The notes: generated from the sequence alone by a model not told the origin. DNA of 33,541 nucleotides from Hondaea fermentalgiana (GCA_014084085.1 NPFB01000126.1:127521-161061); one strand, 5' to 3'; numbered from the stretch's first letter, positions 17,663-27,004 are shown. Made by a program: numbers and translations.

Positions 17663-19456
17663 TCAGAGCTTGGACTTGGGGTTCTTCTGCTGCTCGGAGA
17701 GGATCTTGTTGTCCTCGATGATCTGGCGGATCTCGCGCTTGACAATCTTGCCGGTGGCCCCGCGCGGGAGCTGCTCGGGCCAAATGTACAAGTGCGTGGG
17801 GCACTCGAACTTGGCGAGATCATCGCACTTGGCAACGATCTCCTCGAGGGTCAACTTGGCGCCGTTCTTAGGAAAGACCACGATGCCGACCTCCTCGCCG
17901 AGCGAAGGGTGGGGAACTGGGATGGCCGCGCACTCGGCGACGCCAGGGTGCTGAAAGACACCATCCTCGACGGCGACGCAGGAAATGTTCTCGCCTCCGC
18001 GAATGATAATCTCCTTGGTGCGACCGCCAAGATGCAGGTACCCATCCTCGTCGAGATGGCCCACGTCTCCGGTACGCAACCAGCCATCGCGCGTGATGGT
18101 CTCGGCCGTGGCTTCTGGCTTGCCCCAGTACTCCTTCATGACGGAGGCACCCTTGATCATGACATTGCCCTTTTGGCCAGCGGGCACGGGCTTGTCGTTG
18201 TCGTCCCAGACGGCAATCTCCACCGTCGGCACGGCTCGGCCGCAGCTGGTGGGCTTGGCTCGGTAGGCATCGCCGTCAGTGAGGGCGGCGACTGCGTTGG
18301 TCTCCGTCATGCCAAAGCCCTGGTTCGGGGAGGCCTTTTTGAAGTTCTTGCCAACGTCCTTGACCATTGAGCTCGGTGGCGCAGCGCCACCGCCACCAAT
18401 GGCCTCGAGAGAGCTCGTATCGTATTTGCTTAAGTTCGGGTGATTCATCATGTCGAGCACCATGGTCGGAACACCGGTGAAATTTGTAATGCGCTCTCGC
18501 TCCACGAGCTGGAGGGCGCGCTCAGGCTCCCACTTACCCATCATGACAATCTTGCGGCACGCAAGGATGGAAATAATGCAAACAGCGTGAAGTCCCGTGG
18601 CATGGAAGAGAGGTACATTCAGCAGAATGGCCTTGGCTTTGGTTGCTTCGGCACTTTCCTCTGCAGCGGGCGCAGTGCCTGCTTTGACGGCCTCAATCGT
18701 TTTGGTGAGTGCAGAATGCGCAACAGCTGCCGTAAGAGCGTGGCAGATGCTGCGGTGCGTGAGCACCACACCCTTCGGGTGGCCCGTAGTGCCAGACGTG
18801 TACATGATGAGAGCGTTCTCATCCTTGGTCGCCACAAAGGGGGGCATGCTCGCACCCTGATGCTTTGCGATGGCGTCGTCATAGGCAATGCGCTTGGCGT
18901 GCGGCGCAAAGGCGTCGGTGCCCGGTCCGCTGAGCAGGAGAACCTTACTGAGGCCGGTAAGCTTGTCGAGCACAGGCTCGAGAAACTTGTAGCGATCCGC
19001 ATCGCAAATGACCACCTTGGTACCCGAGTTGTCGAGTCCGTATTCGAGCTCCTTCGTCTTCCACCACGAGTTCATGGGCACGAAGCAGGCACCAACCGAG
19101 GTCACGGCGATGAGCGCCACAATGTATTCGATGCGGTTCTTGGAGACGACACAGACACGGTCGCCGCGCTGCACGCCGAGTCCATTTACGAGGGCATCGC
19201 CGAGCGCTGCGGCTTCGGCAAAGACCTGGCCAAAGGTCCTGCGATCGTCCTCGAAGACGAGGAACTCATTGTCCATCACACCCTTGGCCTTGGGGATGTT
19301 AAAGACATCGACCAAGGTTTGCGGTGCGTTGGGGAAAACCTTGTACTTGACGCCATCGTGGTGGGGCGCATGTTTGTCCGGGAACGCAATGACTTCTTCT
19401 CCGATCTCCAGCAGCGTGCCGGGGGCGAACACCTTTTCCGCAATCGCGGCCTCCAT
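17663..19456 (-). CDS. Peroxisomal acyl-CoA synthetase (array member 3)
   Basis: 597 aa from ATG 19456. The frame continues upstream for 65 codons but only from a GTG, and that extension is Arg/Glu/Ser low-complexity with no counterpart in the paralogs. The start is therefore MEAAIAEKVF, aligning with member 2. The P-loop is at about 219-230, followed by GFGMTETN, GWLRTGDVG, GRTKEIIIRGGENIS and PRGATGKIVKRE (Lys about 570). All ANL ligase motifs are intact. The C-terminus is KSKL, a PTS1, preceded by the same SEQQKNPK linker as member 1, so these tails are the most alike in the array. Members 2 and 3 are nearest relatives by N-terminus. Role: ATP-dependent activation of a carboxylic acid, probably a fatty acid, inside peroxisomes. 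Confidence 0.9.
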   Translation of the reverse strand: MEAAIAEKVFAPGTLLEIGEEVIAFPDKHAPHHDGVKYKVFPNAPQTLVDVFNIPKAKGVMDNEFLVFEDDRRTFGQVFAEAAALGDALVNGLGVQRGDRVCVVSKNRIEYIVALIAVTSVGACFVPMNSWWKTKELEYGLDNSGTKVVICDADRYKFLEPVLDKLTGLSKVLLLSGPGTDAFAPHAKRIAYDDAIAKHQGASMPPFVATKDENALIMYTSGTTGHPKGVVLTHRSICHALTAAVAHSALTKTIEAVKAGTAPAAEESAEATKAKAILLNVPLFHATGLHAVCIISILACRKIVMMGKWEPERALQLVERERITNFTGVPTMVLDMMNHPNLSKYDTSSLEAIGGGGAAPPSSMVKDVGKNFKKASPNQGFGMTETNAVAALTDGDAYRAKPTSCGRAVPTVEIAVWDDNDKPVPAGQKGNVMIKGASVMKEYWGKPEATAETITRDGWLRTGDVGHLDEDGYLHLGGRTKEIIIRGGENISCVAVEDGVFQHPGVAECAAIPVPHPSLGEEVGIVVFPKNGAKLTLEEIVAKCDDLAKFECPTHLYIWPEQLPRGATGKIVKREIRQIIEDNKILSEQQKNPKSKL

Positions 19457-20023
19457 GCTTGCTTGCTTGCTGCTCTCCCTCTGTTCTCGCTGCAGTCGGC
19501 TCTGCTCTGCTCTCCTCTCTCTGCTCCGGCTCGCTCTGCGCTGCTCGGGGCCGCGCTGCGCTTTTCTGCTCTGCTGCGCTCTCTCCTCTTCGCAGCTTGG
19601 CTCGGACCAAGCAAGCAATGCAAGCAGGGCTAGGCGGTAGTATCTATGCACGGCACGGGATCGATCGCCTTTATGACCGGCCGGCGGATCGGACCCAGTG
19701 GCACGTGGTCAGTCCGCCGCGCCTCTGATTCGCCGCAAGTAGTTCGGGGGGCGGAGAAAGAAGGAGAAAGAGGGGGAAGGGGGGGGAGAGGAGGGGCATG
19801 GCTTGATCTCGACATCTATGTGGGCGATGGTGTTGCCTTTGATTGGATTCATACAGAAGAAGAAAGCAAAGTAGGTCTGTAGTTGGCATTCAAGCATAAT
19901 GAGCAAACAAGCCGGTGGACCAGGAGAGCAAGGAATCGAACGTGACGGGCGCAACATCAAAGTCGAGAGAGATAAATGCAAGATAGTGATAAAGATTGGG
20001 GGCGCAGAAATGGTGAAAATCAA
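19457..20023. other. Intergenic region upstream of array member 3
   Basis: This holds the promoter and leader of array member 3 and the 3' flank of member 4. The leader next to the start has (GCTT)n on plus. A strong purine/G tract at 19745-19797 is listed separately. A gaatcgaac string at about 19931 recalls a tRNA T-loop, but no tRNA fold follows. Confidence 0.5.
19745..19797. repeat. G-rich purine tract
   Basis: About 50 bases of nearly pure A/G with runs of five to nine G on plus. Such a tract could form a G-quadruplex or triplex. It lies roughly 300 bp upstream of the array member 3 start. Confidence 0.7.
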
Positions 20024-21820
20024 TCAGAGCTTGGAGGCGGGCACAGCCTCGTCCTTGACCTTGCCGGCCTTGATGTCGGCCAAAATGGTGCGCTTATGGA
20101 TCTTGCCCGTGTCTCCACGCGGGAGCTGCTCGGGCCAAAAGTAAAGATGCGTAGGCATCTCGTAACGCGCGAGGTTCACGCAGACATCGCGAATGCTCTG
20201 GAGCGAGGGTCGCGCGCCAGACTGGCTAAAGACGGCAATGCCGACCTCCTCGCCAAGCGTGGGATGGGGGACCGGGATGGCCGCCACTTCATTGATATCA
20301 TCGTGCTTGTAGACTGCGTTTTCGACAACGACACAGGAAATGTTCTCGCCTCCGCGAATGATGATCTCCTTGCTACGGCCCTTGAGCTGGAGGAAGCCTT
20401 CCTCGTCAATGACGCCAATGTCACCGGTTCGGAACCAGCCCTCGGCTGTGATGCTCTTGGCCGTAGCCTCGGGCTTGTTCCAGTACTCTTTGAGGCAGGT
20501 GGACCCACGAATGACAAGCTCTCCCTCGGCGCCCGCGGGCACGGGCTCATCGCGAGCATTCCAGATGGCAATCTCGACATTGGGGATGGCCTTGCCGCAG
20601 CTATCCGGCTTGCGCCGGTACATGTCGCCTTCGGTGATGGTTGCAATGCCATTGGTCTCCGTCATGCCCCAGGCCTGCAGCGGAGACGCTTGTTTGAAGT
20701 TCTTGTCGATGTCGTTCACCATGGTGCTCGGAGGCGCCGCGCCACCGCCGCCGAGAGACTTGAGCGTGCTCGTGTCCCGCTTCTTAAAGTCCGGGTGGGT
20801 CATCAGGTCGAGAGCCATGGTGGGCACGCCAGTAAAGTTTGTAATGCGCTCGGTCTCAATGAGCTCCAGGGCAAGCTTGGGATCCCACTTGCTCATGAGC
20901 ACGATCTTGCGGCAGCTAATGATAGAGAGCAGACCGACGCAGTGGTGGCCCGTCACGTGAAAGAGCGGAACGCCGAGCAAGAAGGCCGACAGCGATGGGT
21001 CTTCGGGCTCGGGCAAGGTCTCGCCAGCTCTGGCGGCGGCAAGCGTCTTCTCGTACGTCATGGCTGCAACAGCGCCCGTCATGGCTTCGCCAATGCTGCG
21101 GTGCGTGAGCACGACGCCCTTGGGGTTGCCGGTGGTTCCCGAGGTGTACATGATCATGGCAGGGTCGTCCTTTTGGCAGGGAAAGGGCGGCATCTTGGCG
21201 CCGGCGTGCTTGCTGATGACCTCGTCAAAGGCGGTGGTCTTGGCGTTGGGGCGGAACTTTTCAGTGCCGGGCCCACTGAGGAGAAGAACGCGCTCCAGTG
21301 CGGAGGCGCGGCCGTCCAGGAGAGGCTCGAGCTGCACGTAGCGGTCGGCGTCGCAGACGACGACCTTGGCGCCCGAATCATCGAGCCCGTACGAGAGCTG
21401 CTCCGTCTTCCAGTACGAGTTGAGGGGTGCAAAGATGGCGCCGACCGAGGTCGCCGCGATCATGGCGACAATGTACTCGTTGCGGTTCTTGGAGAGAGCG
21501 ACAACGCGGTCGCCCTTCTTCACGCCGTACTCGTTGACGAGGGCGTCGCCGAGCGCGGCGGCGGCGTCAAAGACCTCCTGAAAGGTCATGCGTCCGGTCT
21601 CGTCGACGAGCAAGTCGTTCTTCATGACCTGCTTCTCGAAGGGCACCTTGAAGATATCCTCCATGGTCTGGAACCCGTTCGGGAACACCTTCATCTTGAC
21701 GCCCTTGAAGTGCGCCGCCTCGCCCTCGTGCTTGACCACCTCCTCGCGCATCTCCAGCATCGTGCCCTTCGCGAACACCTGCTCCCACACCTCCTTCTCC
21801 AGCCCTGTGAGCCCCGCCAT
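20024..21820 (-). CDS. Peroxisomal acyl-CoA synthetase (array member 4, divergent)
   Basis: 598 aa. It has the same family and layout as its neighbours but is the most diverged member: YTSGTTGNPKGV (225-236), AWGMTETN in place of GFGMTETN, GWFRTGDIG, GRSKEIIIRGGENIS, and PRGDTGKIHKR (catalytic Lys about 573). The C-terminal LSEQQK linker of the other four is absent; the tail is KDEAVPASKL, still a canonical PTS1. Changes in the GFGMTE region, which lines the acyl and adenine pockets in this family, suggest a different acid substrate. ATG follows a gcaagggaag leader. It is expected to act in peroxisomes on a fatty or related acid. Confidence 0.88.
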   Translation of the reverse strand: MAGLTGLEKEVWEQVFAKGTMLEMREEVVKHEGEAAHFKGVKMKVFPNGFQTMEDIFKVPFEKQVMKNDLLVDETGRMTFQEVFDAAAALGDALVNEYGVKKGDRVVALSKNRNEYIVAMIAATSVGAIFAPLNSYWKTEQLSYGLDDSGAKVVVCDADRYVQLEPLLDGRASALERVLLLSGPGTEKFRPNAKTTAFDEVISKHAGAKMPPFPCQKDDPAMIMYTSGTTGNPKGVVLTHRSIGEAMTGAVAAMTYEKTLAAARAGETLPEPEDPSLSAFLLGVPLFHVTGHHCVGLLSIISCRKIVLMSKWDPKLALELIETERITNFTGVPTMALDLMTHPDFKKRDTSTLKSLGGGGAAPPSTMVNDIDKNFKQASPLQAWGMTETNGIATITEGDMYRRKPDSCGKAIPNVEIAIWNARDEPVPAGAEGELVIRGSTCLKEYWNKPEATAKSITAEGWFRTGDIGVIDEEGFLQLKGRSKEIIIRGGENISCVVVENAVYKHDDINEVAAIPVPHPTLGEEVGIAVFSQSGARPSLQSIRDVCVNLARYEMPTHLYFWPEQLPRGDTGKIHKRTILADIKAGKVKDEAVPASKL

Positions 21821-22624
21821 CTTCCCTTGCTCCCTCGCGGCCTCCTGCTCCTCCTCTTGGCTCCTCGCTCGCTCGCTCGCTCGCGTTGATTAGGTTTCTG
21901 CTTTGCTCGCCGCACGCCGCGCCTCGCGACGCCTCGCTCGCCTAGCGCGGCCTAGCAGCGCAGGCGTCGTCCGACCCGCCGCCGTCGGTTCCAGGATACC
22001 GCCGCGGTTCGCCGTCGACCGGCGCTGTCTGGCCAGGATCGGCACGGAGCGCACGCGCCGCGGCGCCTGAAACCCGCCGCGTGAGCGAGGGGAGGCCGCC
22101 GCCGGCGAGGGCCTGCGACGGAGCCGACCTGCGCCCGCGACGGCGAGGGCGCGGACAACAGACGAGCGGAGCAGGGCCAGCTGCCGAGGAGTGAGACCGG
22201 CATGTGGCCAGACTGATGATTGGCGGTCGACTGGGTGGGTCCGGGGAAGTGATGGTTAGTCATGCCGTGTTGGAGGGACTCGGAGAAGACACCGAGACGG
22301 TGGTGATGATGGTGTGGATGGCAGGGGAGCTTTCGGTGAGGTAGGCAGACTAGAAAGCGAGCAAGCAAGCAAAAGCAAGAAAGCAAAACCTCAATCGAGT
22401 GCAGCGCAGATGAACAAGGGCAAGCATGGACGAAAAAGCGAACGAGGTCGTTCGTAAACGTGGAGCACGGAAGATCTGACTTTTGCTTGGTTGTTAGCTC
22501 GTGCGCGGCGTCTGGACCAACGATGCATGCGCGATCCGAAGAGAGCGGTGGACAGAAAACTTGTCCCACGCCGAGTTGCTTCTTTGCTCGACCTCCGAGA
22601 CGATTGACGGCTGACGAGTATAAA
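21821..22624. other. Intergenic region upstream of array member 4
   Basis: This holds the promoter and leader of array member 4 and the 3' flank of member 5. It is very GC-rich next to member 4 and becomes AT-richer toward 22620. It contains a (GCTC)n run. A minus-strand frame crossing from member 5 (to 21952) shows no domain and is a shadow. Confidence 0.5.
21866..21885. repeat. (GCTC)n microsatellite in a leader
   Basis: Tandem gctc tetramers lie about 45 bp upstream of the array member 4 start. Read on the transcript strand they are gagc repeats within the purine-rich leader. Confidence 0.75.
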
Positions 22625-24427
22625 CTAGAGCTTGGCGGCGGGCTTCTTTTGCTGCTCGGAGAGGATCTTGCCGTTGTCAATCGCGTCGCGAATGCCACGC
22701 TTGAAGATCTTGCCCGTGGCACCGCGCGGGAGCTGGTCGGGCCAAATGTACAGGTGCGTGGGCAGCTCGAAGCTAGCCAGGTCAACGCAGGCGGCACGAA
22801 TGGCTTCGAGAGTGACCTCTGCGCCGGGCTTGGGGTAGACGACAATGCCGACCTCTTCGCCGAGCGTAGGATGCGCGACAGGAATGGCGGCGCACTCGGC
22901 GACACCCGGGTGCTGGTAGACGCCATCCTCGACAGCAACGCAAGAAATATTCTCGCCGCCGCGAATGATAATCTCCTTGGTGCGGCCTCCCAAATGCAAA
23001 TAACCATCCTCGTCGAGCATGCCAACGTCACCCGTGCGAAGCCAGCCATCAGGGGTAATGGTCTTGGCAGTCGCCTCGGGGTTGCGCCAGTACTCCTTGA
23101 GGACGGAGGCAGCCTTGACCATGAGGTTGCCCTTTTGGCCAGGGGGCAGAGGCTTGTCGTTATCGTCCCAAATCTCGTAGTAGAGACCGGGAATGGCACT
23201 GCCGCAGCTCGTGGGCTTGAGCTTGTAGATTTCACCAACGGTCGATCCTGTGACTCCGCTCGTCTCCGTCATGCCGAAGCCCTGAAGAGGCGCGGCGCGC
23301 TTGAATTTGGTGCTGACGTCCTTGACCATGGTGGTCGGCGGCGCAGCGCCACCGCCTCCGACGGTGTCGAGCGAGCTGGTATCGTACTTGGAAAAGTTGG
23401 GGTGCGCCATAAGGTCAAGAACCATGGTTGGTACGCCCGAGAAGCTGCTGATCTTCTCGCGCTCAATAATCTGCAAGGCCTTTTCCGGCTCCCATTTGCT
23501 CAGGAGGACAATCTTGCGCTTGGCCACAATGGAAATGAAGCACACGGCGAGAAGACCCGTGACATGGAAAAGTGGAACGTTGAGCATGGTAGCGCCAACC
23601 GTGTCCGAGGGCTCTGAAGGCGGAGTGCCGGCAAGAGCGTTCGAGACAGCCGTGTTGATTGCGCCCTTGGCAACGGTGCCGACAAGTGCATGCGTAATGG
23701 ATCGATGCGTGAGCACGACGCCCTTGGGATGCCCGGTGGTTCCCGAGGTGTACATGATGATAGCGTTGCCGTCCTTGTTGGCTGTAAACGGCGGCATCGA
23801 CGCGCCGCGCCGCTTGCCGACAGCTTCGTTGTAGGTGGTGAGCTTTGCGTGCGGCTTGAAGGCATCCGACCCCGGGCCGTCGCAGAGAAAGACCTTTTGC
23901 AGCTCCGGAAGTTTGTCGAGAAGAGGCTCGGCGTTGGCGTACCGATCGGCGTCGCAAATCAGGACTTTTGTTCCCGAGTTCTCGAGCCCGTACTCGAGCT
24001 CCTTGGTCTTCCAGTATGAATTCATGGGCACGAAGACAGCGCCAATGGAGGTGATTGCAATGAAGGCGACAATGTACTCGTGGCGGTTCTTGGAGAGCAT
24101 GCAAACGCGATCGCCACGTTCGACTCCATAGTCGTTGACGAGCGCAGCGCCCAGAGCGGCGGCCTCGGCGTATCCTTGTTCGTAGGTGTAGCGCTTGTCC
24201 TCGTAGACGAGGAATTCGTTCTTCTGTGCGCCCTGGCTGATGGGGATGTTGAAGACCTCGGGCAAAGTCTGCGGGCCGTTCGGGAACACGGGCACCTTGA
24301 CGCCCTTGTGATGCGCCGCCGAGCCTCCCTCGTGTCGGATGACCTCTTCTCCCAGCTCGAACATGGTCCCCTTGGCCACGACCTGGGCCTTGACCTTTGC
24401 CTCCAGCTCTGCGAGCGAGGGCGCCAT
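22625..24427 (-). CDS. Peroxisomal acyl-CoA synthetase (array member 5, AKL tail)
   Basis: 600 aa from ATG 24427; the frame extends 17 codons further only from a GTG, so MAPSLAELEAKV is taken as the start (gagacaATGG context). Motifs are YTSGTTGHPKGV (about residue 227), GFGMTETS, GWLRTGDVGMLDEDG, GRTKEIIIRGGENIS and PRGATGKIFKR (catalytic Lys about 573). Helical LAELEAKVKAQ at the N-terminus is unlike the other members. The tail SEQQKKPAAKL ends in AKL, an accepted PTS1 variant of SKL. It is intermediate between members 1-3 (LSEQQK linker) and the divergent member 4. Likely role: activation of a fatty or other carboxylic acid in the peroxisome. It is the first of the array in transcription direction. 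Confidence 0.88.
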   Translation of the reverse strand: MAPSLAELEAKVKAQVVAKGTMFELGEEVIRHEGGSAAHHKGVKVPVFPNGPQTLPEVFNIPISQGAQKNEFLVYEDKRYTYEQGYAEAAALGAALVNDYGVERGDRVCMLSKNRHEYIVAFIAITSIGAVFVPMNSYWKTKELEYGLENSGTKVLICDADRYANAEPLLDKLPELQKVFLCDGPGSDAFKPHAKLTTYNEAVGKRRGASMPPFTANKDGNAIIMYTSGTTGHPKGVVLTHRSITHALVGTVAKGAINTAVSNALAGTPPSEPSDTVGATMLNVPLFHVTGLLAVCFISIVAKRKIVLLSKWEPEKALQIIEREKISSFSGVPTMVLDLMAHPNFSKYDTSSLDTVGGGGAAPPTTMVKDVSTKFKRAAPLQGFGMTETSGVTGSTVGEIYKLKPTSCGSAIPGLYYEIWDDNDKPLPPGQKGNLMVKAASVLKEYWRNPEATAKTITPDGWLRTGDVGMLDEDGYLHLGGRTKEIIIRGGENISCVAVEDGVYQHPGVAECAAIPVAHPTLGEEVGIVVYPKPGAEVTLEAIRAACVDLASFELPTHLYIWPDQLPRGATGKIFKRGIRDAIDNGKILSEQQKKPAAKL

Positions 24428-25504
24428 TGTCTCCTTGGTTGGCTTGCTCGCCGGCCAGCTCAACTTTCTCTGCAACACGCTCCTTTTCCTCCTGCTTCAA
24501 GTTCTGCAAATCGATCTTGCGCCGCGTCTCAATAGCGATTTGCTGCGCCAGCCTGACCCGCGTTGCCTCTCCTCGTCCCAGAAATCCCGGCCTTGGCGGG
24601 CGGGTTTGGGATACCGCTCTCGCTCCTGGCTCGCGCTCGCCTCCTCGCCATCTCGCCTCAGTCTCCTCCCGGATCCGCTTTTCGCCGCCGAGTCCGACTC
24701 GCGCCGCGCCGCGTGTCGGACGAGCCCGCCGCGCCTCGCGACATGGCCTTGCGTTTTGCACCTGCAGCTGCAGCTGCTCCGGCTTCGATCACAGGGACCG
24801 GCCTCGTCGCTGCGGCGGCGGCTTCCTCGCGGCCAAGCTCGGGCTTATCACTTTCTTGGTGTGCGGATCCAACGAGATCGCCTTTGGAGACCCCACGCAG
24901 CACCTGCAGCTGCCAGCCAGATCGGTTCGTGATGATGTTGTTCGTTCGCTGTCGAGTTCGACTTGGACTTTGTTGGGAAGACGGTGGGAGGGAGGGAGGG
25001 AGGTCACTCGGTCCGGCTGGGTTACGGACGGGACCACACGGCGAGGCGAGGTGAAGAAGAAGGCAAGACGAGGCCAGGCTGAGGCAAGGAGGCAACGGGG
25101 AGCTTTTGCGCGGGTAGGAGGAGATTCCGTGGAAGGTACGGATGGGCCTGGAGCGTTAGGGTGTTTGTAAGTGATCAATTCGGCATGGGCAAGTGAAAAG
25201 GCTTCTCGCGGCAGAATGTGGCGTTAGCCCCGAAGCCATCCGCTCGCCGGCAACCGGATCGATCCACGTATTATACCCTGACAGCATCATACAGTTTTCG
25301 GACTCCTGGCCTTCGATTTTTGATAAAATCAATCAAGCACTCACTGTGTGAATCAAATCATATCATTCAAAATCATTTGAGAACATTCAATCATAACAAC
25401 ACATTCAGAGAAACAGACGCCGCACCGCAGGTATCTCGGGGATGCGACGACGGGAGCAAAAAGAAAGAGAGTGGACGCGCCAGCACTCGATCGCTAGCGA
25501 TTGT
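24428..25504. other. Intergenic region between array member 5 and the ATP-grasp gene
   Basis: This holds the promoter and leader of array member 5 and the 3' flank of the ATP-grasp ligase, both on minus. The left 750 bp are GC-rich; about 25250-25420 is clearly AT-rich (aatcaaatcatatcattc and similar), as expected for a 3' untranslated region. A (GGGA)n run is noted separately. Open frames here are Arg/Ser/Pro-rich shadows. Confidence 0.5.
24985..25003. repeat. (GGGA)n run, G-quadruplex-capable
   Basis: Four GGG blocks each separated by one A on plus, about 560 bp upstream of the array member 5 start. Confidence 0.75.
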
Positions 25505-27004
25505 TTAGACGGCAGCCATCTCGGGGCCGGCCTCGACGGCCTCAGGGCCGGCAGGGACGATACAGTTCGCGGCAGCATCGTGGATGAGGTCGAGGTTCTC
25601 GCCCATGGCAGCGAGCATCTCTTCGCCGGTGCAGTTGCCGCGGAGGTGCACCTCGCCGATCCAATCGGGCAGACGCGTGTCCAGGCCCTTGACAGCCTCC
25701 TTGGGCTTCTTGAAGTAGTTGAGCGTCTTGAAGTAGGGCGACTTCTTGGTCTCGTCGAGGAAGTCAGCCTTGTCGGCAATGGCGCCGGTGAGCGGGGCGT
25801 TGGGCAGAATGTAGCCGTACACGCAAAAGGGCTCCTCGGCGCGGGGAGGGTTGATGGGGATGTCAAGCATGGCGAGGGTGAACTCGAGCATAGGGTTGAC
25901 GCCCCAGACGTTGATGTGCGTATCGACAGTGGCGCCGCCGCCAACGCGCGGGTTGTTTTCGATGAGAATCGGGCCCGAGGGCGTCATCCAGGTCTCGACG
26001 TGGAAGGCGCCGGTGTGGAAGCCCATGGCGCGCGTGGCAGCCGCGGCGTACTGAATCATCTCCTCCTGAACCTCGCGCGGCGAGAGCGAAGGCGCGATGG
26101 ATCCGAGCTCCTGGTACGTGTATGGAAGGGCCTCGAGGTTGTCGAGGACGTTTGAGTAGACGAGCTCGCCCTTGTTGAGGACAACCTCAACGTCGAACTC
26201 GTTGATGCGGCCACCATAGATGTTGGGGAGCACGCAGGTCTCGGCGAGGACAGGCGCCTGGCGCTGCACGGCACCGTGGTTGACCTTGAGACCCCAGGAC
26301 GAGTCAATGTCGGCAAAGACGCGCTCGAGGGTCTCGCGGAGCTCAGCGTTGTCATCGACGCGGTAGACACCGGCGCTGCCCATGCCAGACGAGGGCTTGA
26401 CGATCATGGGGAAGCCAATCTCGCGGGCGGCGAGGTCGGCGTCTTCGACGTCCCAGATCTGAACGGCCTTGATCGAGTTGATGTTTGCCTCCTTGAGAGC
26501 CTCGCGGGTGGCGAACTTGTCGCGCGCGACCTCGTAGGCCGAGGGCGGGTTCCCGGGGAGCTTGAGGAGGGCGGCGATGCGGCTCATGAGGAGCACGACG
26601 GCCTCGTGCGGGGACCACACGCCGTCGAGCTCGAGACCAGCCTCGCGGACGGCCGCGACGGCATTCTCAGCGCCGTTCGAGGCGCCGAGATCGGCGAAGA
26701 GCTCGGCGTCGACGGCGGGGCGGCAGGCGTCGTAGTACGCCTTCTTCTTGTCCTGCTGGAAGATGGCCGTGATGTAGAGACCGTGCGCGCGGAGTCCCTG
26801 GAGGTGATCGCAGAGGAACTTGGCGCACGCCGGGTACACAAAGTCACCCGCAACGAAGAGCATGTGCTTGCCCTTGAGCGACGCGAGCCTCGCGCGCTGC
26901 GTCTCATCGTCCGCCGCGTTCGCCTCCAGGAGCGCCTCGATGCGCTCGGGCGTCAAGTCGTCCGCCTCCGTCACGGGCTCCGTGGGCGGGAAGGCGACCA
27001 CCAT
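25505..27004 (-). CDS. ATP-grasp carboxylate-amine ligase (carnosine synthase / L-amino-acid ligase type)
   Basis: 499 aa from ATG 27004, the only Met before the conserved region and preceded by ggagaag. Residues 45-150 form a Rossmann-like pre-ATP-grasp domain (HMLFVAGDF near the start). The ATP-grasp part follows: IGFPMIVKPSSGMGSAGV (196-213, ATP-binding Lys203 and Gly-rich loop), FDVEVVL (270-276), ETWMTPSGPILIENNPRVGGG (337-357, metal-binding Glu349 and Asn351), then a C-terminal lobe ending CTGEEMLAAMGENLDLI. The family joins a carboxylate, via an acyl-phosphate, to an amine; relatives include carnosine synthase and bacterial dipeptide ligases. The protein is shorter than vertebrate carnosine synthase (over 800 aa) and near the size of bacterial L-amino-acid ligases. 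Probably cytosolic: no signal and no PTS1 (ends MAAV). The substrate pair is not determinable here. Confidence 0.78.
   Translation of the reverse strand: MVVAFPPTEPVTEADDLTPERIEALLEANAADDETQRARLASLKGKHMLFVAGDFVYPACAKFLCDHLQGLRAHGLYITAIFQQDKKKAYYDACRPAVDAELFADLGASNGAENAVAAVREAGLELDGVWSPHEAVVLLMSRIAALLKLPGNPPSAYEVARDKFATREALKEANINSIKAVQIWDVEDADLAAREIGFPMIVKPSSGMGSAGVYRVDDNAELRETLERVFADIDSSWGLKVNHGAVQRQAPVLAETCVLPNIYGGRINEFDVEVVLNKGELVYSNVLDNLEALPYTYQELGSIAPSLSPREVQEEMIQYAAAATRAMGFHTGAFHVETWMTPSGPILIENNPRVGGGATVDTHINVWGVNPMLEFTLAMLDIPINPPRAEEPFCVYGYILPNAPLTGAIADKADFLDETKKSPYFKTLNYFKKPKEAVKGLDTRLPDWIGEVHLRGNCTGEEMLAAMGENLDLIHDAAANCIVPAGPEAVEAGPEMAAV

Noticed and set aside
19458..19651. 65-codon N-terminal extension of synthetase member 3
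   Set aside because: It starts only at GTG, is low-complexity Arg/Glu/Ser, and is absent from the paralogs; ATG 19456 matches their starts.
19925..19955. tRNA T-loop-like string gaatcgaac
   Set aside because: On the minus strand gttcgattcc is present, but the flanking bases do not pair into a T stem and no anticodon or acceptor arm follows.
19976..21889. 637-codon plus-strand open frame covering synthetase member 4
   Set aside because: Same cause as above. Similar shorter shadows cover members 2, 3 and 5, which indicates composition and not real antisense genes.
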